From NCBI GenBank assembly GCA_964459445.1, contig CAYWMP010000068.1, positions 1 through 27,817 of the forward strand: DNA of 27,817 nt, written 5' to 3'. Every line of letters begins with the position of its first letter. Within the stretch, counting starts at the first letter, position 1. Position numbers and translations under genes: made by a program. Below the pieces are notes generated by a model that searched no databases, was not told the DNA's origin, and saw nothing but the letters and a program-made list of their open reading frames with translations. Shown one piece after another: positions 8,177 through 15,888 of this stretch. This DNA is from CAYWMP01 sp964459445 (GTDB lineage Bacteria > Desulfobacterota > DSM-4660 > Desulfatiglandales > HGW-15).

Positions 8177-8579
8177 CAGGATAACAGGATAAACCTGATA
8201 CTTGTCCGCTGGAAGTATTGCGAATTAATCCACCAAACGCAAAATTTTGTATCACCTCAAGCCCAGCCCTTTCGTGAAAGTGAGGGAGAGTCACCGAGAA
8301 CATGAAGAAGAATCGAATTGCTGGAAAACAATGATTAATAAAAGGCCCGCATTGCGGGCATCACAATGATTCATCATTGGGAGTATTTGGAAAAATGTTT
8401 TGGAAAAATAAGTGCACTTATTTTTCCGGAAAAATTTTCCAATATACCTTTTAACGATCCTCTGGTTTAGTGTCTATTGATCCGGTTTTCGAAACACTGT
8501 GCTCCCCGCGGCGCTAACGAGCCTGAACGAAGGGGAATGAGATGAGAGAAACAATCAAGTGAATCCTGTTATCCTGTCA
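8174..8579. repeat. MITE-like element bounded by 17-bp inverted repeats, inside the rnf/nqr operon
   Basis: TGACAGGATAACAGGAT at 8174-8190 and its exact reverse complement at 8563-8579 bound a 406-bp non-coding block between rnfG and rnfE. The block contains a GCCCGC-att-GCGGGC stem (8345-8359) and an AATGA-ttca-TCATT stem (8365-8378). It also holds a perfect 26-bp palindrome at 8402-8427 centred on GTGCAC, flanked by weaker complementary arms (about 8388-8442). No reading frame looks real. The element replaces the usual tight spacing of this operon. A 15-bp copy of the end motif recurs at 13035-13049. Confidence 0.7.
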
Positions 8580-8618
8580 AAAAAAATAATGAATTGCTCG
8601 GAAAAGGCTTAATCGAAT

Positions 8619-9236
8619 ATGCCAATTCCGCCAAGCAATAGAGAGATTTTTAAAGCAGGGCTGTGGTACGACAACCCGGTGTTGAGGCAGATCCTTGGTA
8701 TCTGCTCCACTCTGGCCGTGACCAACTTGATGGTAAACACACTGGTCATGAACGCGGGTCTCATTTTCACCCTGTGCATGTCTTCCTTTACGGTTTCCCT
8801 GCTCAGAAACTATACACCCATGCGGATCAGGATGATGGTTCAGACCCTGATTATCGCCTCCTATGTCATTATTGTCGATATTGCCATCAAGGCCTATTTG
8901 CCGGATATCAGTGAAGCCCTCGGACCCTATGTCGGCCTGATCATCACCAACTGTATTGTGATGGGCCGGTGCGAAGCCTTTGCGAGGAATAATCGGCCGG
9001 GGCCTTCCTTCCTCGACGGATTGGCGGTTGGAATCGGTTATGCTGCGGTATTACTGGCTATTGCCATTGTTCGTGAACCTCTTGGCTTTGGAACCCTGCT
9101 GGGATTTAGGGTCATGCCGGCAGGTTTCACACCATGGACGGTCATGATCATGGCCCCTGGGGCCTTTTTCATGTTGGGAATCTATGTGTGGATTGTGAAG
9201 GCATTCTTTCCGGAGATCAGCGAAGACAAGAAATAG
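8619..9236 (+). CDS. rnfE: Ion-translocating oxidoreductase subunit RnfE/NqrD
   Basis: This 205-residue polytopic membrane protein has about six membrane segments. It begins GLWYDNPVLRQILGICSTLAVTN, typical of RnfE/NqrD. Cysteines in FTLCMSS and TNCIVMGRCEAFA correspond to the conserved cysteines that bind an intramembrane iron centre together with the sister subunit RnfA/NqrE. The C-terminus includes REPLGFGTLLG and an amphipathic tail. A weak AAAAGG lies upstream of the ATG. It is separated from rnfG by the inverted-repeat element and followed 9 bases later by rnfA. Confidence 0.92.
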   Translation: MPIPPSNREIFKAGLWYDNPVLRQILGICSTLAVTNLMVNTLVMNAGLIFTLCMSSFTVSLLRNYTPMRIRMMVQTLIIASYVIIVDIAIKAYLPDISEALGPYVGLIITNCIVMGRCEAFARNNRPGPSFLDGLAVGIGYAAVLLAIAIVREPLGFGTLLGFRVMPAGFTPWTVMIMAPGAFFMLGIYVWIVKAFFPEISEDKK

Positions 9237-9245
9237 AGAACACCT

Positions 9246-9839
9246 ATGATCCAAATAGACGCAGGCACGCTCTTTTTTGCAGCCATATTTACCAATAATA
9301 TCCTTCTGACCAATTTCCTCGGTCTTTGCCCTTTTTTGTCCATTTCCAGAGAAGTACGTTCTTCCCTAGGATTGGGCGTGGCCGTTGTATTTGTCATGAC
9401 CTGCACCGCCGTTATTAATTACCTTGTATATTACCATGTGCTGGTGCCCCTGGACCTCACCCACTTTCGATTCATTATTTTCATCGTAGTCATTGCAGCC
9501 TTTGTCCAGCTTGTTGAGATGAGCGTGGAACGCTTCTTCCCCGCTCTCTACTTCGTGCTGGGGATTTTTCTACCGTTGATTACCGTGAATTGCGCCATCC
9601 TGGGTGCGTCACTTTTCCTGATCATTAGAGAATATACCCTATTTCAATCCGTGGCCTATGGCGCCGGCAGCGGTATTGGATGGATGATTGCCATCATTGC
9701 CGTTGGGGCTGCAAGAGAAAAACTTCAAAAAAGCGCCAGGCTCCCCAAGGGTCTGGAAGGGCCCGCAATTACGCTCTTCATAACCGGCTTGATGTCACTG
9801 GCCTTTATGGCATTCAGTGGGATGATACAGATACAATAG
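9246..9839 (+). CDS. rnfA: Ion-translocating oxidoreductase subunit RnfA/NqrE
   Basis: This 197-residue polytopic membrane protein is homologous to the preceding subunit in inverted topology. FTNNILLTNFLGLCPFLSISREV carries the first conserved cysteine, and LITVNCAILGASLF the second. Together with those of RnfE/NqrD they form the membrane iron site that passes electrons across the membrane. VGAAREKLQKS and the final PAITLFITGLMSLAF helix are family-typical. It follows rnfE by 9 bases and is clearly cotranscribed. About 220 bases separate it from nqrF. Confidence 0.93.
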   Translation: MIQIDAGTLFFAAIFTNNILLTNFLGLCPFLSISREVRSSLGLGVAVVFVMTCTAVINYLVYYHVLVPLDLTHFRFIIFIVVIAAFVQLVEMSVERFFPALYFVLGIFLPLITVNCAILGASLFLIIREYTLFQSVAYGAGSGIGWMIAIIAVGAAREKLQKSARLPKGLEGPAITLFITGLMSLAFMAFSGMIQIQ

Positions 9840-10060
9840 TATATGCTGAAATTCGGATAGGTTTTGGCAGAGTTGTTGTTTATTGAATGATGGACTGACG
9901 CGAAGAGGCACAAGGCTTACGGTATAGGGCTCACGTGCAGAAGAACCGTTCGAAGAACACCCTTATGCCATGTGCCTTAAGCCTTTTGCCATTCCGCTTT
10001 CAATGAGATGTTCGACTATTCAACTATATTATACTTAGCCTCTATTTTTAACTCCCATGG
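9840..10060. other. Gap between rnfA and nqrF
   Basis: This is 221 bases of non-coding DNA holding a loose inverted repeat (GGCACAAGGCTTA near 9908 and TGTGCCTTAAGCC near 9970). It may be another decayed repeat unit, and could carry a separate promoter for nqrF and downstream genes. Confidence 0.4.
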
Positions 10061-11170
10061 GTGCTCATGCTGCAGCTAGTTCTCAGTTTGCTTGCCATCA
10101 GCGGAATCGGCGCCTTCCTTGCACTTCTCCTTGAAATCGCCGATTCCTATATTGCCGATTACGGCGAGGCTCACATTCTAATTAATGATGAAAAAGACCT
10201 TCTCGTAGACGGGGGAAGCCCCCTTCTTTTCACCCTGATGGATCAGCAGATCTTCGTACCATCGGCCTGCGGTGGGAAAGGGACCTGCTCCCAGTGCAAG
10301 CTGAAAATCCTGGAGGGCGGCGGTCCGGTTTTGCCCACGGAGACACCCTACCTGGAGCCTGACGAACTGAAAGATCATGTGCGGCTTTCATGCCAGGTCA
10401 AAGTAAGAAATGACCTGAAAATCAGGGTCCCCGAAGAGATCTTCCTGGTTAAGGAATTCAGGGCAAGGACCGACCGCATTGATGATTTGACCGCAGAGAT
10501 TAAGGCCATACGCTTCTCAATCCTGGAGCCGGAAGAAGGTCTCTCATTCAAACCGGGGCAATACGTCCAACTTCATGTCCCCAAATATAAGCTCACGAGG
10601 CAACCCGAATATCGTGCCTATTCCGTTTCCTCCTCTGCGGAAGACCACGACGGCCTGGAACTCATCATAGGCAAAGTGACCGGAGGCGCCGTTTCAACCT
10701 ATGTTCACGATTACCTGAAGGAAGGGGAGGAACTCACGTTGAGTGGACCTTACGGGGAGTTCTATCTAAGGGAATCTGACAGGGACATCCTTTTGATAGC
10801 CACGGGAACCGGGCTTGCTCCCATCATGTCTATTCTTTACCAAATTGAAAAAGACCAAATTCCTAGAAAGACGACTCTATTTTTTGGTGAAAGGACAAAA
10901 CAGGATCTCCTTTTTACCGATATCCTTAAGAGTATCGAAAAAAACCTACCCGACTTCACCTTCATCCCCACCCTATCCCGCCCAACCGAAGAAGATCAAT
11001 GGGGCGGAGAGAAAGGGCGGGTTACCAATCTTATTGAAAAATATATTCAGGAGAATGCAGATATTGATGTGTATATCTGTGGATCCCCGGCAATGGTGGA
11101 GTCCTGTATCGAGATTCTGGAAACCAAGGGGATCTCAGAGGAGCATATCTTCTACGACAAATTTGAATGA
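10061..11170 (+). CDS. nqrF: NqrF-type 2Fe-2S/FAD NADH oxidoreductase subunit
   Basis: Domains in order: an N-terminal membrane helix (residues 3-25); a plant-type 2Fe-2S domain with C70, C76, C79 and C111 (CGGKGTCSQC...LSC); an FAD domain with RAYS at 185-188 and KPGQYVQ; and a NAD-binding domain with ATGTGLAPIMSIL (about 247-259) and YICGSPAMV. This is the NADH-oxidising subunit of Na+-NQR. It is shorter than the usual ~405 residues but has every domain. The start may be the GTG at 10061 or the ATG at 10067; no good ribosome binding site is visible for either. An NqrF next to RnfD-sized partners, with no NqrA, RnfB or RnfC, is unusual. A stand-alone ferredoxin reductase of the phenol hydroxylase type is the alternative, but position and membrane helix argue for NqrF. 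Confidence 0.88.
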   Translation: MLMLQLVLSLLAISGIGAFLALLLEIADSYIADYGEAHILINDEKDLLVDGGSPLLFTLMDQQIFVPSACGGKGTCSQCKLKILEGGGPVLPTETPYLEPDELKDHVRLSCQVKVRNDLKIRVPEEIFLVKEFRARTDRIDDLTAEIKAIRFSILEPEEGLSFKPGQYVQLHVPKYKLTRQPEYRAYSVSSSAEDHDGLELIIGKVTGGAVSTYVHDYLKEGEELTLSGPYGEFYLRESDRDILLIATGTGLAPIMSILYQIEKDQIPRKTTLFFGERTKQDLLFTDILKSIEKNLPDFTFIPTLSRPTEEDQWGGEKGRVTNLIEKYIQENADIDVYICGSPAMVESCIEILETKGISEEHIFYDKFE

Positions 11171-11308
11171 GCGTTTTTCCAGGACGGGAGCAATTCCTTA
11201 AAGAAGGTGTTTATTGATTTTTGGTACTTGTTGGGTCATAGTAAAATTAATGAATTGTTTTTGAATTAGGGTAAGATAGAAGCAATTCTATTCCAGAGAA
11301 AGAATCTT

Positions 11309-13030
11309 ATGCTTTTCAAACATGACGTGGTGATAATAGGGGCCGGTCTTGCCGGACTTCGCGCGGCAGTGGAAGTTGCTGGAAATGCCGATGTAGCCCT
11401 TGTCAGCAAGGTCTACCCCACCCGCTCCCATTCAGGTGCGGCCCAGGGAGGCATCGCCGCCTCCCTTGGAAATGAGGAACCTGACTCCTGGGAATGGCAT
11501 ATGTACGATACGGTGAAGGGAGGGGATTTTCTGACGGACCAGGATGCGGCCGAAGTCCTGGCAAAGGATGCCCCTCGAGCTGTCTATGAACTCGAACATA
11601 TGGGCGTGCCCTTTAACCGAACCGAAAAGGGCGCCATTGCCCAACGGGCCTTTGGCGGCCATACCGTCAATTTTGGAGAAGCCCCGGTCAGAAGGGCCTG
11701 CCATGCGGCTGATCGGACCGGAAGAGTGGTTTTAGACACCCTTTATGGTGAAGCCCTCCGAAAGGGAATAAAGGTTTATGAGGAATTCCATGTGTTGGAT
11801 ATGATCCTCGATGGAAATCGACTGGCCGGACTCGTGGCCTATGAATTGGCAACCGGCGAATTACACACTTTTCATGCCAAGACAGTGCTCTTGGCCACAG
11901 GCGGATTTGGGAAGGTTTTTAAAACCACCTCCAATTGTTTCGCCAATACGGGAGACGGCGTTTTCCTGACCTATCAGGCCGGACTTCCCCTTGAGGACAT
12001 GGAATTCGTTCAATTTCACCCAACAGGAATTTATAGGCTAGGAGTCCTGATCAGTGAAGCTGCACGGGGTGAAGGGGGCATTCTGCGAAACAAGGATGGC
12101 GAACGGTTCATGGAAAGATATGCGGCGACACTGAAGGATCTGGCCCCACGAGACATGGTATCACGCGCGATTGCCCGAGAAATCCGTGAGGGGCGGGGTA
12201 TCGATGGCCGCGACTATGTGCATCTTGATCTTACGCATCTCGGAGAGGCGCGGCTTGCGGAAAAACTCTCGGAAATATCATCCTTCGTTAGAATCTACCT
12301 TGGGCTTGATCCCGTGAAGGACCTCATTCCGGTACAACCCACTTGCCACTACATGATGGGCGGGATTCCCACAAACCTGGATGGGCAGGTGCTTGATGAA
12401 AACTCGCGAATCGTTCACGGCCTGTTCGCAGCCGGAGAATGTGCCTGTGTTTCGGTCCACGGCGCCAATCGACTGGGCTGTAACTCCTTGATAGATCTTG
12501 TTGTTTATGGGCGTCGAGCCGGTAAAAGGATGCTCCAGGATCTCCAGCATCTCCACTGGGGAACCTTGCCAAAGGAGCCGGACAGGAAATTAAAGGCAAA
12601 AATCGATCGTGTTATGGAACAGAAGAACGGCGAAAAGGCCGGATCTATCAGGGCTGAAATGCAAAAGGCTATGACTGAGAGTTGCTCCGTTTTTCGACAG
12701 GAACAGGGTCTTTCAAAGGCACAAGAGATCATTCGCGGTTTAATGGAACGTTATCAAAGGATCGGTATAGACGATCATGGGAACAGGTTCAACACAGACC
12801 TTTTGGAGGCTCTAGAAACGGAATCCCTTCTTGGTCTGGCAAGTGTGATGCTTGTTTCCGCGAGGGCCAGGATGGAAAGCCGCGGCGCCCATTCTCGAGA
12901 GGACTATCCTGAAAGGGACGATGAGAATTGGCTGAAGCATACCCTCATTCAAAAGACCGATGAGGGCGCGCGCCTGTCCTATAAGCCGGTCACCATAACG
13001 CGTTTTGAACCCAAACCAAGGGTTTATTGA
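11309..13030 (+). CDS. sdhA: Succinate dehydrogenase/fumarate reductase flavoprotein subunit
   Basis: The 573-residue product has the FAD-binding GAGLAGLRAA at 11-20 and SHSGAAQGG, where His41 is the covalent FAD ligand. The dicarboxylate site appears as QFHPTGI, SEAARGEGG, PRDMVSRAI, PTCHYMMGG and HGANRLGCNSL. It interconverts succinate and fumarate. Length and motifs are those of SdhA/FrdA. It is followed 77 bases later by sdhB; a copy of the GACAGGATAACAGGA repeat lies in that gap. No sdhC or sdhD precedes or follows it. Placement behind nqrF and upstream of ferredoxin-linked enzymes suggests a role in an anaerobic C4-acid pathway in either direction. Confidence 0.95.
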   Translation: MLFKHDVVIIGAGLAGLRAAVEVAGNADVALVSKVYPTRSHSGAAQGGIAASLGNEEPDSWEWHMYDTVKGGDFLTDQDAAEVLAKDAPRAVYELEHMGVPFNRTEKGAIAQRAFGGHTVNFGEAPVRRACHAADRTGRVVLDTLYGEALRKGIKVYEEFHVLDMILDGNRLAGLVAYELATGELHTFHAKTVLLATGGFGKVFKTTSNCFANTGDGVFLTYQAGLPLEDMEFVQFHPTGIYRLGVLISEAARGEGGILRNKDGERFMERYAATLKDLAPRDMVSRAIAREIREGRGIDGRDYVHLDLTHLGEARLAEKLSEISSFVRIYLGLDPVKDLIPVQPTCHYMMGGIPTNLDGQVLDENSRIVHGLFAAGECACVSVHGANRLGCNSLIDLVVYGRRAGKRMLQDLQHLHWGTLPKEPDRKLKAKIDRVMEQKNGEKAGSIRAEMQKAMTESCSVFRQEQGLSKAQEIIRGLMERYQRIGIDDHGNRFNTDLLEALETESLLGLASVMLVSARARMESRGAHSREDYPERDDENWLKHTLIQKTDEGARLSYKPVTITRFEPKPRVY

Positions 13031-13034
13031 TTTA

Positions 13035-13049
13035 GACAGGATAACAGGA
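13035..13049 (+). repeat. Solo copy of the GACAGGATAACAGGA end repeat
   Basis: This 15-base stretch is identical to the end of the element at 8174-8579. It lies just after the sdhA stop codon, without a partner in inverted orientation nearby. Confidence 0.6.
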
Positions 13050-13107
13050 AGGACAAGATTTTTTTGGTGGTGATCGAGTAATCCCGTCTGAAAAATCAAT
13101 CCCACGA

Positions 13108-13833
13108 GTGAACGAGAAGACTATGGACATTGATTTCAAGATATATCGTTTTGATCCGGATGTGGACAAAGAGCCCTATTTCAAAAACTACACCGTAATG
13201 GCCGAGCCGACGGACAGGGTCCTTGATTGCCTCAACCGAATCAAATGGGACCAGGACGGAACCTTGAGCTACCGTATGTCATGCGGACACGGGGTTTGCG
13301 GATCGGATGCCATGAAGATAAACGGTCGTTGCGCATTGGCCTGCCAGAAACTGGTCAAGGAATATGAGGGCCCGGAGATCCTTGTGGAACCCCTCCCCTC
13401 CTTCAAGGTCCTCAAGGACCTCGTGGTGGATATGGATCCCTTCTTCGAAAAAGTGCGACTGGTCAGACCCTACTTGATGGATGCCCTGCAACCCTCGGAT
13501 AAGGAACGCCCCCAATCACCTGAAGATGCCAAAAAAGTCGACGTTGCAATCCGGTGCATCCTATGTGCATGTTGCATGGGTGCATGCCCGGTAGTTAATG
13601 AAAATGAACAATTTCTCGGACCAGCGACCCTGGTGTGGGCCTTTCGTTTTATCTTTGATACCCGTGACGGTCAAAAGATTCAAAGGCTCGAACAGGCGGA
13701 TTATCCTGACGGAGCCTGGGGCTGCGTAAATCATTTTGAATGCACGCGAGCCTGCCCCAAGGAGATTCCTGTCACCAAATACATCAACACCATCAAGCGC
13801 GAGATACAGAAGGAACTGGAAAAAGAAACATAG
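13108..13833 (+). CDS. sdhB: Succinate dehydrogenase/fumarate reductase iron-sulfur subunit
   Basis: The 241-residue product carries three cluster motifs. The 2Fe-2S motif has C59, C64, D67 and C79; the Asp in place of the third Cys is also found in E. coli SdhB. A 4Fe-4S motif has C150, C153, C156 and C160, and a 3Fe-4S type motif has C206, C212 and C216. It passes electrons between SdhA and the acceptor. The residues after the second motif are CPVVNEN rather than the CPSFWWN of quinone-reactive E. coli SdhB, so the classical quinone-site tryptophan is missing. With no anchor genes nearby, the enzyme may be of the non-classical type or dock on another partner. Confidence 0.94.
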   Translation: MNEKTMDIDFKIYRFDPDVDKEPYFKNYTVMAEPTDRVLDCLNRIKWDQDGTLSYRMSCGHGVCGSDAMKINGRCALACQKLVKEYEGPEILVEPLPSFKVLKDLVVDMDPFFEKVRLVRPYLMDALQPSDKERPQSPEDAKKVDVAIRCILCACCMGACPVVNENEQFLGPATLVWAFRFIFDTRDGQKIQRLEQADYPDGAWGCVNHFECTRACPKEIPVTKYINTIKREIQKELEKET

Positions 13834-14132
13834 CGAACTGGTGATTCTGAACATCGGGCGATGATAAGTTCCATAAGCGCTAATTCATTTTTGGCTCGGA
13901 AGGGGTGTGGAACAAATATTTCAAAAATGAACACCGAACATCGAACGTCCAACATTGAATGTTGAGGAAAAAGCGTTGAATAATCGGCGGTTGGATCTTT
14001 GTTCTTCATTCGATATTGGGCGTTCGATGTTCGATGTTGGACGTTCATCTTTGAGACAAATTCGTAAGTCCCATGAACGTTAACATTTATTCGTAACATC
14101 TATTCCTCTCCCCTAAAAAAGAGGAAAGGTCA
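13834..14132. other. Intergenic region with a dispersed palindromic repeat
   Basis: Non-coding, holding the repeat at 13927-14048. The minus-strand frame across it reads NVQHRTSN..., a spurious translation of this repeat. Confidence 0.6.
13927..14048. repeat. Imperfect inverted repeat built of GAACATCGAACGTCCAAC-type units
   Basis: The left arm 13927-13961 and the reverse complement of the right arm 14007-14048 share ATGAAC..C.AACATCGAAC..CCAA.AT.GAATG. The right arm has one extra 7-base unit. The spacer is about 45 bases. Similar short-unit palindromes are common dispersed elements in deltaproteobacterial genomes (from memory). It separates sdhB from the next redox gene. Confidence 0.65.
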
Positions 14133-15887
14133 ATGCGACACGAGGAAAACATGGGAGAAAACATCATCTATTCCACGGAGCCAGAAGATTTCTTTTACAT
14201 GGACATCAACGTCCCCTGCCAGGGCGCATGCCCGGCCTACACCAACATTCCTGCCTATATCCGGGCCCTGTACGAAAAAAAGTTTGGCGATTCCTATGAC
14301 ATAAATCGACACGCCAATATCTTCCCCGGTGTGCTCGGCCGAGTCTGCTCCCGCCCCTGCGAGGACAAATGCCGCCACGGGGAGGCCGAATTGGGAAATC
14401 CTGTTGATATTTGTCATATCAAGCGTGCAGCGGCCGACCTCAAGGCCTCAAACCACCGCATCGACCTAAACCCGCTTCCTTCCCTTGGAAAAAAAATCGC
14501 CGTCATCGGATCCGGTCCTGCGGGACTTGCAGCAGCCAATGACCTCGCAACCATTGGCTTTGAAGTAACCCTCTTTGAAGCCCTTGAGAATCCGGGCGGT
14601 ATGCTCCGTTTCGGAATTCCCGAGTTTAGACTCCCCCGCGATATCCTCACACAGGAGATTAACGCGATTCTTGATTTGGGTGTTGAGCTAAAGACATGCG
14701 TTAGGATTGGAAAAGATATCCAAATGGAAGCTCTCCTTTCAGGTTACGATGCGGTGCTTCTTTCTACGGGTTGCTACATTTCCAACCAACTCAATGCACC
14801 TGGTGAGGATCTGTTAAATGTCTATCCCGGCCTCGAATTCATGATGGATGTCTGTTCAGGAAAGGCCCCTCCCCTGGGTAGCACAGTCCTCGTCCTGGGC
14901 GCCGGCTTTACGGCCTTTGATTGTGCCCGATCGGCTCTGCGTTTAGGTGCCAAGGATGTGTCCATCTGCCTTCGTCGCACAGAGGAAGATCTCAGGGTTA
15001 CAAAGGACGAGGTCATCGAAACCAAGCGAGAGGGCGTCAAGATCAATTCCCTGATGCTTTCCCGTCGTGTTCTGGGCAATGGAAAAGTAGAGGGTGTCGA
15101 GTTTGTCCGCACCCATCCGGGCGAACCCGGGCCTGATGGGAAGCGGGAGATCACACCGATTGAAGGGAGTGAATTTGTCGCACCCGCCGATGCCGTCATC
15201 GTTGCCACAGGACAAAGGCCTGAACCGATCCAATCCGAGGGAGAGAAAAACGAGGACGGTGTTCTGATTGCGGACAAGGCATCCTTTCGTACATCCGTAA
15301 GCGGCCTCTATACGGCCGGTGATTACATGACAGGACCCTCCACGGTTATTGAGGCGGTGGCCATGGGTCGAAGAGCTGCTGAAAAAATCGCTGAAGATCT
15401 CATTGGCCGGCGTTTCCGTGAGTGGGTTGTGAGGCTTGAAGATACGGAGATAACAGACCGGGACCGCACTTGGGACTTTATCCCAAGACAGGAAATGCCC
15501 ACCGTCCAGCCTATTGAAGCCCGCTTCAAGATCCTTAATAAGGAAGTGGAGACCGGGTTCCCCATCGAGCAGGGAGAGGAGGAATCCAAGCGCTGCTACC
15601 TTTGCTATCTTCATTACGAAATAGACCTGAACCGTTGCATCTACTGCCGTTACTGTATCGATGTCGCTCCCAGAGACTGCATCAAGCTGGTCGACAAAAT
15701 CAATACAAACGAGGTAGGCGCCATTACAGGTTTTGAGGAAACAACCAGTTGGAAGGATGTAAACGCCATCGTCATTGACAACTCCCGCTGCATACGCTGC
15801 GGAGAATGCATGCGCGTATGTCCTGTAGACTGTATATCCGTTACCCGAGTTGAACTCGTGGAAAGAGCGGTTGAAACGGAGGGCTAA
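14133..15887 (+). CDS. GltD-like FAD/NAD(P) oxidoreductase fused to a C-terminal two-motif ferredoxin domain
   Basis: The 584-residue product begins with a cysteine-rich Fe-S domain (C29, C33, C72, C76, C80), as in the glutamate synthase small subunit. It continues with FAD-binding GSGPAGLAAA (126-135) and NAD(P)-binding GAGFTAFDCA (256-265), then ATGQRPEP and TAGDYMTGPST. The C-terminus has CYLC (488-491), CIYCRYCIDVAP (502-513) and CIRCGECMRVCP (553-564). The fourth Cys expected at 512 in the first ferredoxin motif is Ala, so the cluster that would use it may be 3Fe-4S or use another ligand such as C516. It likely moves electrons between NAD(P)H and ferredoxin or a partner enzyme. The next gene starts one base after its stop codon; true glutamate synthase is unlikely because no large subunit is present. 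Confidence 0.88.
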   Translation: MRHEENMGENIIYSTEPEDFFYMDINVPCQGACPAYTNIPAYIRALYEKKFGDSYDINRHANIFPGVLGRVCSRPCEDKCRHGEAELGNPVDICHIKRAAADLKASNHRIDLNPLPSLGKKIAVIGSGPAGLAAANDLATIGFEVTLFEALENPGGMLRFGIPEFRLPRDILTQEINAILDLGVELKTCVRIGKDIQMEALLSGYDAVLLSTGCYISNQLNAPGEDLLNVYPGLEFMMDVCSGKAPPLGSTVLVLGAGFTAFDCARSALRLGAKDVSICLRRTEEDLRVTKDEVIETKREGVKINSLMLSRRVLGNGKVEGVEFVRTHPGEPGPDGKREITPIEGSEFVAPADAVIVATGQRPEPIQSEGEKNEDGVLIADKASFRTSVSGLYTAGDYMTGPSTVIEAVAMGRRAAEKIAEDLIGRRFREWVVRLEDTEITDRDRTWDFIPRQEMPTVQPIEARFKILNKEVETGFPIEQGEEESKRCYLCYLHYEIDLNRCIYCRYCIDVAPRDCIKLVDKINTNEVGAITGFEETTSWKDVNAIVIDNSRCIRCGECMRVCPVDCISVTRVELVERAVETEG

Positions 15888-15888
15888 C

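Noticed and set aside
8345..8359. Hairpin GCCCGC-att-GCGGGC as a terminator of rnfG
   Set aside because: No U-tract follows on either strand; it is treated as part of the inverted-repeat element.
13731..14099. Minus-strand frame reading NVQHRTSN...
   Set aside because: It is the translation of a dispersed palindromic repeat and of the sdhB antisense strand, not a gene.
15850..15888. Upstream ATG for the second flavoprotein
   Set aside because: It would overlap the previous gene by 38 bases, while GTG at 15889 has GGAGGG just upstream and begins right at the FAD domain.
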